A stretch of 44,053 bases of DNA from positions 1-44,053 of the forward strand of contig JBCBJZ010000008.1 of NCBI GenBank assembly GCA_038522635.1, given 5' to 3'. A program made the translations under genes and the position numbers. The DNA comes from JBCBJZ01 sp038522635. GTDB lineage: Bacteria; Pseudomonadota; Alphaproteobacteria; Rhizobiales; Hyphomicrobiaceae. Positions 1 to 8,350 of the stretch are shown piece by piece. Below the pieces are notes generated by a model that was given only the letters and a program-made list of their open reading frames with translations, made no database searches and was not told the origin of the DNA. Each line of letters opens with the position of its first letter. Positions within the stretch are counted from its first letter, which is position 1.

Positions 1-1546
1 GCCGAACGTACTCGCGGTCCTGGAGCACGGTCATGGTGGCCGCGTAAGTGGAGGGGCGGCCGATGCCCAGTTCTTCCATGCGCTTGACCAGCGTCGCTTC
101 CGAAAAGCGCGGCGGCGGTTCGGTGAAATGCTGGCGCGCGATCACCGGTTGATCGTCGGCTTGTGCGCTGTCGGCACGACGCAAGGTGAGCTTTTCGCCC
201 TCGGCAAGTGCTGGCAGCCGGCGGGCGTCGTCATCGCCGACGTCATCGCGCCCCTCTTCATAGAGTTTGAGGAAGCCGTCGAACTTGATCACCGATCCAC
301 TGGCGCGCAGCCCGTAACGCTTGCCGTCGCTGCCCTGGACGGCGATGTCGACACTGGTTTGTTCGACTTCGGCGGAGGCCATCTGGCTTGCCACAGCGCG
401 TTTCCAGATGAGGTCGTACAAGCGTAGCTGATCACGATCGAGGTAGGCTTTGACCGCATCGGGGCGGCGGGCCGGGTCGGTCGGGCGTACAGCTTCGTGG
501 GCTTCTTGCGCGTTCTTCGCCTTGGTCTTGTAGTCGCGTGGTGCATCGGGGACGTAGCGGGCGCTGTAGTCATCGCCGATCAGTTTGCGGATTTCCGCAA
601 CCGCTTCGGGGATGATCTGAACGCCGTCGGTCCGCATGTAGGTGATGAGACCCACCGTTTCGCCGCCAAGATCAACGCCTTCGTAAAGTCGTTGCGCGAT
701 CTGCATCGTTTGCTTGGCGCCGAAATTGAGTTTGCGCGAGGCTTCCTGCTGTAGCGTCGAGGTTGTAAAGGGCGCCGACGGGTTGCGGCGCACCGCTTTC
801 TTTTCAACGCCGGCCACAGCGAAGGGTTGGTCCTCAATGGCCGTCTTGATGGCCATGGCGCTCGCTTCGTCCTTGATGTCGAGACGCTTGAGGGTTGTGC
901 CTTCGATGGCGTTCAACCGGGCGCGCACCTCATCACCGCTGCCGGTGCGAAGCTGCGCCTCGATCGACCAATATTCCTGCTTGATGAAGGCTTCGATCTC
1001 AGCTTCGCGGTCGCAAATGATGCGTAGAGCAACCGACTGCACGCGGCCCGCTGAGCGTGAGCGCGGCAGCTTGCGCCACAGCACGGGACTGAGCGTGAAG
1101 CCCACCAGGTAATCGAGCGCGCGGCGGGCAAGGTAGGCTTCAACCAGCGGCTGATCGAGTTGCCGGGGTGCGGCGATGGCGTTGAGCACGGCCTGTTTGG
1201 TGACCGCATTGAAGGCCACGCGTTCTACGGGCAGATCCTTCAGCAGCTTCTTCTGCGTGAGGATTTGGAGGATGTGCCAGGAAATCGCCTCGCCCTCACG
1301 GTCCGGGTCGGTGGCGAGGATCAGCTTGTCGGCCTTCTTCACCGCATCGGTGATGTCTTTCATCACCTTCACCGAGCGCCCGTCGATGTCCCAATGCATG
1401 GTGAAGTCGTTCTCAGGCTCGACCGAACCATCCTTCGACGGCAGGTCGCGCACGTGGCCGTAGGAGGCCAGCACCTTGTAGTCTTTGCCGAGGTATTTGT
1501 TGATCGATTTGGCTTTGGCTGCCGATTCGACGATCACAACGTTCAT
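1..1546 (-). CDS. topA: DNA topoisomerase I (N-terminal 515 codons, 3' end beyond window)
   Basis: Type IA topoisomerase that relaxes negative supercoils by transient single-strand breakage. Reading leftwards from the ATG at 1546 gives an uninterrupted frame to the window edge, starting MNVVIVESAAKAKSI, the classic TOPRIM opening. The acidic motif ATDPDREGEAISWH follows near residue 85. The active-site region GLITYMRTDG, with the catalytic tyrosine, lies at about 635-650. QEAHEAVRPT and the GIGRPSTYA segment follow in the expected order. The C-terminal third and the zinc-finger region are outside the window. It is divergent from the small gene at 1835. In many alphaproteobacteria topA sits next to dprA and plsY, as here. 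Identity is very secure; the start is clear from homology. Confidence 0.96.
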   Translation of the reverse strand, partial: MNVVIVESAAKAKSINKYLGKDYKVLASYGHVRDLPSKDGSVEPENDFTMHWDIDGRSVKVMKDITDAVKKADKLILATDPDREGEAISWHILQILTQKKLLKDLPVERVAFNAVTKQAVLNAIAAPRQLDQPLVEAYLARRALDYLVGFTLSPVLWRKLPRSRSAGRVQSVALRIICDREAEIEAFIKQEYWSIEAQLRTGSGDEVRARLNAIEGTTLKRLDIKDEASAMAIKTAIEDQPFAVAGVEKKAVRRNPSAPFTTSTLQQEASRKLNFGAKQTMQIAQRLYEGVDLGGETVGLITYMRTDGVQIIPEAVAEIRKLIGDDYSARYVPDAPRDYKTKAKNAQEAHEAVRPTDPARRPDAVKAYLDRDQLRLYDLIWKRAVASQMASAEVEQTSVDIAVQGSDGKRYGLRASGSVIKFDGFLKLYEEGRDDVGDDDARRLPALAEGEKLTLRRADSAQADDQPVIARQHFTEPPPRFSEATLVKRMEELGIGRPSTYAATMTVLQDREYVR

Positions 1547-1834
1547 GAAAAACCGGTCCGGTGCCTGGCGCGCTGGCGCTCCTTTAGAGACGCCGCAACG
1601 CGTGAAAGGTTTCGCCGCGCCCGCTCCCCATCATGAAGTGTGCGAGGCTCAGCGAGGAACGGGCAACGATCAGGTCGTGCCTTGGCGCCCCTATGTGGTG
1701 GAAGCAAAGGGTGGTGTCAAACCGACCTTGCAAGTGACTCCTCAACAACTGAAAATGCTTCTTTGATGGAATATGCTAAACCATTAGACTATGAATGGGC
1801 GGTGGCAAGGATTACGATGGAGGGAACTGTGCTC

Positions 1835-2071
1835 ATGAACGCGGATGCAAAATCTCCCATGCCAAACGGGGGGACAGCCAAAACGGCGGCTTTGGAACAA
1901 GACGAGCCGCCGCTGTCATCAGATCTTCATATTGCCGATCAGCTCATCTACATGGCTGATTTAGCTGCGGAAATGGAGGCTATCGCCAACCAGCAGGGGT
2001 TTGAAACGCTGGCTGGACTGTTCCGCCTGGCACAGGCGGAAGCCAATCTGAAGCAGCGCGATCGAGGTTGA
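1835..2071 (+). CDS. small conserved alphaproteobacterial protein of unknown function
   Basis: A 78-residue protein of unknown function. The C-terminal half has a helical signature, ADQLIYMADLAAEMEAIA, then TLAGLFRLAQAEA. I recognise this pattern from short conserved proteins (about 60-80 residues) in many alphaproteobacteria. The start at 1835 is preferred because GGAGGG lies ten bases upstream; the same frame is open further upstream (ATG at 1763 and 1817), so a longer form is possible. The first 25 residues are polar and probably disordered. No signal peptide or membrane segment is seen. It lies between divergent topA and convergent dprA, whose stop is 11 bases away. Confidence 0.65.
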   Translation: MNADAKSPMPNGGTAKTAALEQDEPPLSSDLHIADQLIYMADLAAEMEAIANQQGFETLAGLFRLAQAEANLKQRDRG

Positions 2072-2082
2072 GACGGATGCGC

Positions 2083-3516
2083 TCACGGCGGCTTCAGCGA
2101 GACCAGATGCGCGCCGTGGCGTTCGATCCGTCCGTCGATCGTCAATTCTAGCAGAATTTCTTGGACGGTGCGGCTTTCGAGGCCAGTCGCCCGGACCAGG
2201 GCATCGATCGCAACCGGAGCGGGGCCGAGTGCGGCGAGCACAACGCCGCGAGGGTCGGTAAGCACCTCGTTGGTGCGGCGGTCGCTCTCGTTGCCGCGGG
2301 CAATAGGGGTCGGCTGATGCTCGGGCTGCGGGCTAGGGGTGAGGTCGAGCGGGTTTGCGGAGGCAGGCGGTTGGTTTGTTGATGAGCCGGTGTCTGGCGC
2401 GGGCAGGCTCGGCGCTTTGGGCACAGCGGTCGTTGACTGGGCCGTCGCTGAACGTGCCGTCGACGGCGCGGGGGTTGGTCGGTGCGGTTGCCATGCGCCG
2501 CTTTCCGACTTGGGCGTCGGTGCCGCGGCCGGTTCCCGCCAGCGTCCGGTCATCGTGCGAAGGACGTCAAGCACGTCCTGCGCTTCGGTGATCAGCGTTG
2601 CACCCTGCTTCAAGAGGTGATTGGTGCCTTCCGCACGCGGATCAAGCGGGTGCCCGGGGATCGCGAAGACTTCACGCCCCTGTTCGCCAGCGTAACGGGC
2701 CGTGATCAGCGTGCCCGAACGGCGTGCTGCCTCGACGATGACGACACCCAACGCCAGACCCGAAATGATGCGGTTGCGGCGCGGGAAATCCTTGCCACGC
2801 GGCTTGAAGCCCGGCGGCATCTCGCTGACGAGGCAACCGCGCGCGGCAATCTCGCGATGCAGGTCCGCGTGCTCCGGCGGATAGATGACATCGGCGCCAC
2901 CCGCCATCACCGCCACGGTACCGTGGGCCAGCGCCTCACGATGAGCGACCGCGTCGATGCCGCGCGCAAGCCCAGAAACGATGATCACGCCCGCGCGCGC
3001 CAAGGTGGCTGAAAGCTGCGCTGCCACTTGCAGCCCGCTCGCTGACGCTTGGCGCGAGCCGACCATGGCCACCATCGGCCGTGCAGGATCGTTGAGCAGC
3101 TCCGTGTTGCCGCGCACGTAGAGGAGTGGCGGTGCGCCTTCGAGCACAGCCAAAGCGGCGGGGAAGCCGGGTTCTATGGTGAAAAGCGGGCGTAGGCCCG
3201 CACGCTCGGCCGCTTCAAGTTCGCGTTCAGCGCTTGCCGCATCGCAAAGTTTGAGGGCACGTCCGTCGGGGCTATGCGCCAGGTTTTGCAGGGCAGCAAG
3301 GGCTGGCTCGGCGCCGCCATGGTCGTTGATCAGGCGGCGGAAGGTGGCGGGGCCGACGTGGGCTGAGCGAATGAGGCGCAAACAGGCGAGGCGTTGAGCC
3401 GCGTTTAGCGGGGCTTGCGGTAACGGTGCTGGGATCGGCGCGCCGACGTTGGCGTCCGTGTCGAACAGATCGGGTTCGGTCTCACCCCGATTTGGCACCG
3501 ATCTTCGTCTCCTCAC
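2083..3516 (-). CDS. dprA: DNA processing protein DprA/Smf
   Basis: RecA-loading protein that binds incoming single-stranded DNA during natural transformation. The 477-residue product has an N-terminal SAM-like helical region (residues about 35-100). The Rossmann-fold DprA core follows at about 105-320, with MVGSRQAS, VSGLARGIDAVAH, GGADVIYPPEH, SEMPPG, FPRRNRIISGLA and SGTLITARYA. A Pro/Ser/Thr-rich linker (about 330-410) leads to a C-terminal winged-helix domain (about 420-477, ending HGAHLVSLKPP). It is longer than the minimal Rossmann-only forms; the disordered linker accounts for the extra length. Its first 35 bases overlap the 3' end of plsY, which implies cotranscription and coupling. 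The presence of dprA alone does not prove competence. Confidence 0.95.
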   Translation of the reverse strand: MRRRRSVPNRGETEPDLFDTDANVGAPIPAPLPQAPLNAAQRLACLRLIRSAHVGPATFRRLINDHGGAEPALAALQNLAHSPDGRALKLCDAASAERELEAAERAGLRPLFTIEPGFPAALAVLEGAPPLLYVRGNTELLNDPARPMVAMVGSRQASASGLQVAAQLSATLARAGVIIVSGLARGIDAVAHREALAHGTVAVMAGGADVIYPPEHADLHREIAARGCLVSEMPPGFKPRGKDFPRRNRIISGLALGVVIVEAARRSGTLITARYAGEQGREVFAIPGHPLDPRAEGTNHLLKQGATLITEAQDVLDVLRTMTGRWREPAAAPTPKSESGAWQPHRPTPAPSTARSATAQSTTAVPKAPSLPAPDTGSSTNQPPASANPLDLTPSPQPEHQPTPIARGNESDRRTNEVLTDPRGVVLAALGPAPVAIDALVRATGLESRTVQEILLELTIDGRIERHGAHLVSLKPP

Positions 3517-4159
3517 CCCGCATCAGGCGGTTGATGTTCGCGTGATGCCTGACGATGAGGAGTGTACTCATGGCCAGCACGATCACCAGTGCGCTATGCG
3601 CGTTGACGAGCCAGATCGCCGGCACGAAGGCAGCAGCGATAAGCGCTGAGAGCGACGAATAGCGCGTCGTGAGCGCAACGATCAGCCAGATCGCGCAGAA
3701 GATGAGCGCGATGACCCAATCAAGGCCGAGCAACACGCCGATGTAGGTGGCGACACCTTTGCCGCCCTGGAAGCCCAACCAGACCGGGAAGCAGTGGCCT
3801 AAGAACGCGCCGAAACCCGCGAAGGCCGCGATGGTCATGAGGCGGCCGGGCGTCTCAAGGTCGATCGTCAGGGTGCCATCGCCGGCCGGTGTTGCGCCCC
3901 AAAGGAGGCTGCCAGCCCACCAGGCCAGCCCCACCGCGATGGTGCCTTTGAGCGCATCCCCGATGAGTGTCGCCGCAGCAAGGGCCTTGTTTCCGGTGCG
4001 CAAAACGTTGGTGGCGCCGATGTTGCCGGAGCCGATGTTGCGCACATCGCCGAGGCCCGCGGCCCGCGTCAGGATGAGGCCGAAGGGAATTGAACCCAGC
4101 CCGTAGCCTAGCGCCAGTGCGGCCGCAAAAGCGGGGAGGGAGGTCAGCTCAAACGGCAT
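3482..4159 (-). CDS. plsY: acyl-phosphate:glycerol-3-phosphate acyltransferase PlsY
   Basis: Integral membrane enzyme that transfers an acyl group from acyl-phosphate to sn-glycerol-3-phosphate, the first step of phospholipid synthesis. The 225-residue protein has about five hydrophobic segments. Conserved motifs are YGLGSIPFGLI near residue 19, GSGNIGATNVLR near 42 (the glycine-rich substrate-binding loop) and GHCFPVWLGFQGGKGVAT near 120. Length is normal for the family. It overlaps dprA by 35 bases and is preceded by pyrC-like and pyrB on the same strand, forming a probable pyrB, pyrC-like, plsY, dprA transcription unit. There is a 90-base gap to the upstream gene. Confidence 0.96.
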   Translation of the reverse strand: MPFELTSLPAFAAALALGYGLGSIPFGLILTRAAGLGDVRNIGSGNIGATNVLRTGNKALAAATLIGDALKGTIAVGLAWWAGSLLWGATPAGDGTLTIDLETPGRLMTIAAFAGFGAFLGHCFPVWLGFQGGKGVATYIGVLLGLDWVIALIFCAIWLIVALTTRYSSLSALIAAAFVPAIWLVNAHSALVIVLAMSTLLIVRHHANINRLMRGEETKIGAKSG

Positions 4160-4249
4160 CGGGGGACGTCTGCTCCAGGGTAGGCAGGCTTGGGGTGGAT
4201 CCGTGTTACGCGCAGGCGTGGACCGGCCTCTAAGTCCATATCTTGCGGT

Positions 4250-5602
4250 TTATCTTTTTTCTTCAACCGTTGCACCGAACACGGTGCGCCCTCCCACCAG
4301 CGTGCAAAGCACCCGGCCCTGCAGTTTGCCCTCATCAAAAGGCGAGTTTTTCGAGCGCGACAGCAGGCTCGCTTTGTCAACCACCCAAGGCTTGTCCAGG
4401 TCGACCAGCACTAGATCGGCAGGCGCGCCGACCTCCAAACGTCCGGCTGGCAAACCGAGCAGGCGGGCGGGATTGATGGTCATGGCGCGAAACAGCGTGA
4501 CGAGATCAAGTTCATCGTTGTGGTGGAGGCGGAGGGCTGCGGCGAGCAAGGTTTCAAGGCCGGCCGCCCCGTCGGCTGCTTCTGCGAACGGCTGTCGCTT
4601 GGTGTCTTCGTCCTGCGGGTCGTGGCTTGAGACGATGACGTCGATGTCGCCGGTTTTGACGGCGCGAACCATGGCACGGCGGTCGTCTTCGCTACGTAAC
4701 GGTGGGCGAAGGCGGAAGAAGGTGCGGTAGGGGCCGATATCGTTTTCGTTGAGGGTGAGATGGTTGATCGAGACACCGCAGGTGACGTTGAGGCCGTGCG
4801 CGCGGGCGCTCCGGATGACGTCGATCGAAGGGGCGCACGAGATGGTCGCGGCGTGATAGCGCCCGCCGGTCACTTCAACCAGGCGCAGGTCGCGCTCAAG
4901 CACGATCGTTTCGGCTGCGGTCGGTACGCCTGGCAGACCCAGCCGCGTGGCCACTTCGCCCGCGTTCATGACCGCACCATCGCTCAAGTAAGGGTCCTCG
5001 GTATGATGGACGATGAGCGCGTCGAAGTCCTTCGCATAGCTTAAAACGTTACGCAGCAGTGCGGTGTCCTTGATCGACGATTTGCCGTTTGAAAAGGCGA
5101 TGGCACCGGCTTCCTTAAGGAGGCCGATTTCGGTCATGCGTTCGCCGGCCAGGCCCTGCGTGATGGCGGCCATGGTGTGCACGTTGACGCTGGCGGTGTC
5201 GGCGGCGCGCCGGCGGATGAAGTGGACCAGCGCGACCTGATCGATCACGGGCTCAGTCTGCGGCATGCAAACGATGGTGGTGACGCCACCGGCCGCAGCA
5301 GCGCGCGAGGCCGTCGCGAGCGTTTCGCGGTGTTCAAAGCCCGGTTCGCCCGTGAAGACCTGCATATCGATCAGGCCTGGTGCGAGGATGTGCCCCTGGC
5401 AGTCGATCACCCGGGTGCCCGCCGGCGCGTTGCGGCGCAGGCGTTCGGAGATGTCAGCGATTTTGCCGTCCCTGACGAGCAGGCCCCCCGGCTTGAGGGT
5501 CCCCTCGACCGGATCGAGTAGGCGCGCGTTCAAGAAGGTGACGGGACGGGGGGACGCGTCCGCGGTCAGATTGGCGGCGTCATGCGGTGTGTTTGCCATC
5601 AT
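4250..5602 (-). CDS. dihydroorotase-like protein lacking metal ligands (probable pseudo-DHOase partner of PyrB)
   Basis: Member of the class I dihydroorotase/amidohydrolase family, 450 residues, next to pyrB. The fold markers are present: APGLIDM, a GEPG motif, AAAGGVTTIVCMP, and a C-terminal NPARLLGL/GAPADLVLVD block. The metal site is degenerate. The HxH normally just after APGLID is replaced by MQVFT. The FSDDG-type segment is FSNGK. The histidine of the usual HVST segment is absent (ATISC). The TDHAPH motif reads SSHDPQ. Only the HTED histidine remains. In Pseudomonas an inactive dihydroorotase homologue, PyrC', is needed for assembly of aspartate transcarbamoylase. By analogy I infer a structural role, with catalytic PyrC encoded elsewhere. 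Automated annotation would probably call it pyrC. The start is MM at 5602/5599. Confidence 0.88.
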   Translation of the reverse strand: MMANTPHDAANLTADASPRPVTFLNARLLDPVEGTLKPGGLLVRDGKIADISERLRRNAPAGTRVIDCQGHILAPGLIDMQVFTGEPGFEHRETLATASRAAAAGGVTTIVCMPQTEPVIDQVALVHFIRRRAADTASVNVHTMAAITQGLAGERMTEIGLLKEAGAIAFSNGKSSIKDTALLRNVLSYAKDFDALIVHHTEDPYLSDGAVMNAGEVATRLGLPGVPTAAETIVLERDLRLVEVTGGRYHAATISCAPSIDVIRSARAHGLNVTCGVSINHLTLNENDIGPYRTFFRLRPPLRSEDDRRAMVRAVKTGDIDVIVSSHDPQDEDTKRQPFAEAADGAAGLETLLAAALRLHHNDELDLVTLFRAMTINPARLLGLPAGRLEVGAPADLVLVDLDKPWVVDKASLLSRSKNSPFDEGKLQGRVLCTLVGGRTVFGATVEEKR

Positions 5603-5648
5603 GCTCCACTCGCTGGCCTTTGGTGCTGTTCCAACGCGCTCATGCCGC

Positions 5649-6605
5649 TCACGCTTGCGGCAGATTGCGGGCGAGGGCTTCCAGCACCGCCATGCGCACC
5701 GCCACGCCCATCTCGACCTGCTCTCGAATGACCGAGCGGGAGTGATCGGCCACGGTCGATGCGATCTCCACGCCGCGGTTCATCGGTCCGGGGTGCATGA
5801 TCAGCGCATCGGGCTTGGCGCGCGCCAGCTTGTCGTGGTCGAGGCCGAAGAAATGGAAATACTCGCGCGATGAGGGCACGAACGTGCCGCGCATCCGCTC
5901 GTTCTGCAGGCGCAACATCATGATGATGTCGACGTCTGCAACGCCGGCCGCCATATCCGTGAAGACCTCGCAGCCGAGCCGCTCCGGGTTTGGGGGCAAC
6001 AGCGTGGAGGGGGCGATGATGCGGACCCGCGCGCCCAGCGTGTTGAGCGTGTTGATGTTGGAGCGCGCGACGCGGCTGTGCAGGATGTCGCCGCAAATCG
6101 CGACGCTCATGCCTTCGATCGGGCCCTTCGCGCGACGGATCGTCAGCGCATCGAGCAGCGCCTGGGTCGGGTGCTGATGGGTGCCATCGCCGGCGTTGAT
6201 GACGGAGCAGTCGACTTTCTGCGAAAGCAGCTCGACGGCGCCGGCACTGTGGTGGCGGACCACCAGCAGATCGGGCCGCATGGCGTTGAGCGTCATCGCG
6301 GTGTCGATCAGCGTCTCGCCCTTTTGCACCGAGGACGAGCCGACCGACATGTTCATCACGTCGGCGCCGAGGCGCTTGCCGGCAAGTTCAAACGAACTTT
6401 GCGTGCGCGTAGAGGCTTCGAAAAACAGGTTGATCTGGGTGCGCCCGCGCAAGGTATCGCGCTTTTTGCGAACCTCCCGCATTTGATCGGCTGCGCGGTC
6501 GGCAAGGTCGAGCAACGCGTTGATCTCACCGGCTTTGAGACCTTCGCAGGTCAACAGGTGCCGACGCGTGAAAGCGAGGCTCGGATCTGGTTGGGCGGAT
6601 GTCAT
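5649..6605 (-). CDS. pyrB: aspartate carbamoyltransferase catalytic subunit
   Basis: Condenses carbamoyl phosphate with aspartate, the committed step of pyrimidine synthesis, in the cytoplasm. The 318-residue product has the carbamoyl-phosphate loop FFEASTRTQSSFE near residue 62. GSSSVQKGET follows near 95, HQHPTQALLDALT near 143, the aspartate-domain motif MMLRLQNER near 238 and the final HPGPMNRGVEI near 278. Length is normal for the family. It lies 46 bases upstream of the degenerate dihydroorotase on the same strand. No pyrI-like regulatory gene is adjacent, which fits the ATCase class whose partner is a dihydroorotase or pseudo-dihydroorotase. Confidence 0.97.
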   Translation of the reverse strand: MTSAQPDPSLAFTRRHLLTCEGLKAGEINALLDLADRAADQMREVRKKRDTLRGRTQINLFFEASTRTQSSFELAGKRLGADVMNMSVGSSSVQKGETLIDTAMTLNAMRPDLLVVRHHSAGAVELLSQKVDCSVINAGDGTHQHPTQALLDALTIRRAKGPIEGMSVAICGDILHSRVARSNINTLNTLGARVRIIAPSTLLPPNPERLGCEVFTDMAAGVADVDIIMMLRLQNERMRGTFVPSSREYFHFFGLDHDKLARAKPDALIMHPGPMNRGVEIASTVADHSRSVIREQVEMGVAVRMAVLEALARNLPQA

Positions 6606-6748
6606 TAAAGCGCCCTCTTAGGACGAAGCGAGGCATAGGGCAAGCGAGGTTGCGCGCGGCAGCGGGCGTTATGCCGAAGTTTCGGCAGCGTTTCGCGATC
6701 GGCCCGCTTCAAGGGTAAGCCGCGCCAGGCCCAGGCTTAGGCTTTGAC

Positions 6749-6790
6749 GTTCATCTGTTGCCTGCCGTGGTCCACGTTCGGCAGCTGAAC
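6749..6790. repeat. palindromic element directly after the PcfJ-like gene
   Basis: Nested inverted repeat. The outer arms gttca/tgaac enclose ctgccg/cggcag arms, with an inner palindrome cgtggtccacg. It abuts the stop codon of the minus-strand gene at 6791. The left flank (aggctttgacgttcatct) resembles the left half of the palindrome at 41665-41757, which suggests one family of intergenic repeats. It may also act as a 3' stem-loop, but no clear U-tract follows. Confidence 0.5.
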
Positions 6791-8080
6791 TTACAGCCCG
6801 AAGGTCAACCGCGAGGAGCGCCCCGCGCCATGTGATAGCCCGCGCAACGAGGCTTCGAGCGTCTCGAGCCCGTGCCCATCGCGCAGGATCTGCATGGCCG
6901 CCGTGAAATGCATGCGCGTGCGCGCCGAGCTGGCGGTGCGGCGCAAGTGTTGCTTGGCGCGAAAATAAGGGAGGCACATGGCCTGCCAGGTTTTCGTGCG
7001 GTCGCGCGCCAGCGCTTGCAGGTAACGGGTGTGAGCGAGCGCGACCTTCCGGTCGAAGGCTGGCCGTCCCGCGCCCAATTCACGGCCGAGCCAGATGTGC
7101 GCTGCCCGCCACAGGTAGGCGGGAGCCGGCGTGTTCATGGGGCCCTTGATGTCGTCGATCGTCGCCATGTTGGTTTCGCGCTCGTGCTGGTCGATCTTGA
7201 TCACGGCGAGGCGACGGGTGCCGCGGCGGATCGAGAACAGCAGACAGTCGCGCTGGGCCACGCTTTGGGCGTAGCGCTTGAGGCAGTTCTGCATGGCCAT
7301 CGCTTCACTGCGCAGCTCCGCCGCCGTGGTCAATGGGACGAACCGCAACCCTTCAACGAGACCGCCTTCCATCCAACTGTCCGCGGGCACATCGTCAGGC
7401 AGGTGCAACGCCAGATTGACGTCGATCAGCCAGTCTTCGGCCGCCGTGATTACGCTTTCCAGTTTCATGCAGCTGTAGAAGGGCCGCGCGATCATGCTCC
7501 CAAGGCGGGTATCGGGGTGACGCGAGTACCAGGCGAACATGAAGAGCGGCAGCAGCGGGTGGCCGCTCGCTGGCATCTCGATCGCCGGTGTTATGGTGCG
7601 GGCGATCCAAATGGCGGTTTCGGGTTCATCGAGCGCGGCGGCGTCACGCACGTTTGACAACCACACCGGCGAGAACGCGACGTTGTGGGGCAGGTGAGCT
7701 GCGATACGGCGTGAGAAGTCGGTGCCGGTTGGTAGGGGCGGCGACCAGCGCGCGTAGGCTTCAGGCGGCAAGCGCCGCATCCACATCGCCATGCCCAACA
7801 GGCTCGCAACGCGCTTGAGCGGCGCGCCGGCCAAAACCGCGTTAAGCGCGCGCTGTCGTTGCGCACTGGCCAGGCAATCGCTGACGATCGCGATCAGAGC
7901 GCCGGGGAACGTGTAGGCAAGATCGGCGAGGCGGGAGTCAGCGGCGACCAGACGCTTGGCGTTGGCGCGACAGTTTGCGGGAAAGCGGCGCATGTGGATC
8001 GTCAAAGAGGGGCGCGCGACCACCCTGCGCTCGGTCTTTTTGAGCTCGGGTTGGGCGAGTTGTTTGACGCTACTCGACAC
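6791..8080 (-). CDS. PcfJ-like domain protein of unknown function
   Basis: A 429-residue cytoplasmic protein with no signal peptide or membrane helix. The only motif I recognise is at residues 250-296: PLTTAAELRSEAMAMQNCL followed by KRYAQSV and a strand-rich LLFSIRRGTRRLAVIKI. This resembles the PcfJ domain, where MxNCxxxYA precedes a small beta unit and a further basic helical region. PcfJ-like proteins occur on plasmids, phages and chromosomes, and their biochemical role is poorly defined. The C-terminus is Arg/Leu-rich and helical. The gene stands alone, with 270 non-coding bases upstream and a palindrome abutting its stop. Domain assignment is moderate; function is unknown. Confidence 0.6.
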   Translation of the reverse strand: MSSSVKQLAQPELKKTERRVVARPSLTIHMRRFPANCRANAKRLVAADSRLADLAYTFPGALIAIVSDCLASAQRQRALNAVLAGAPLKRVASLLGMAMWMRRLPPEAYARWSPPLPTGTDFSRRIAAHLPHNVAFSPVWLSNVRDAAALDEPETAIWIARTITPAIEMPASGHPLLPLFMFAWYSRHPDTRLGSMIARPFYSCMKLESVITAAEDWLIDVNLALHLPDDVPADSWMEGGLVEGLRFVPLTTAAELRSEAMAMQNCLKRYAQSVAQRDCLLFSIRRGTRRLAVIKIDQHERETNMATIDDIKGPMNTPAPAYLWRAAHIWLGRELGAGRPAFDRKVALAHTRYLQALARDRTKTWQAMCLPYFRAKQHLRRTASSARTRMHFTAAMQILRDGHGLETLEASLRGLSHGAGRSSRLTFGL

Positions 8081-8350
8081 GGGCTACACTTCCTTTGCGC
8101 CCGTCAGACGGACGCATAACGCATGAACGCATAGGGGCGAGGGAAAGTGTCCGATGATGCGCGGCTGCAACTTCAGCCGGCACCGCGCCCCTCCCCCGCA
8201 CGTCGGCGTGTCTTAGCTAAAAATTGCGGCGATGCCACAGAGAATATTGGGAAAATTTGCGCCAACCGTGGAACAAGACTAACCGGCTGTGTCGCGGAGA
8301 CGACAGCGATGGTGGGGACGCTAGACCTTCGTCGAGGGTCGGGCTGTCGC

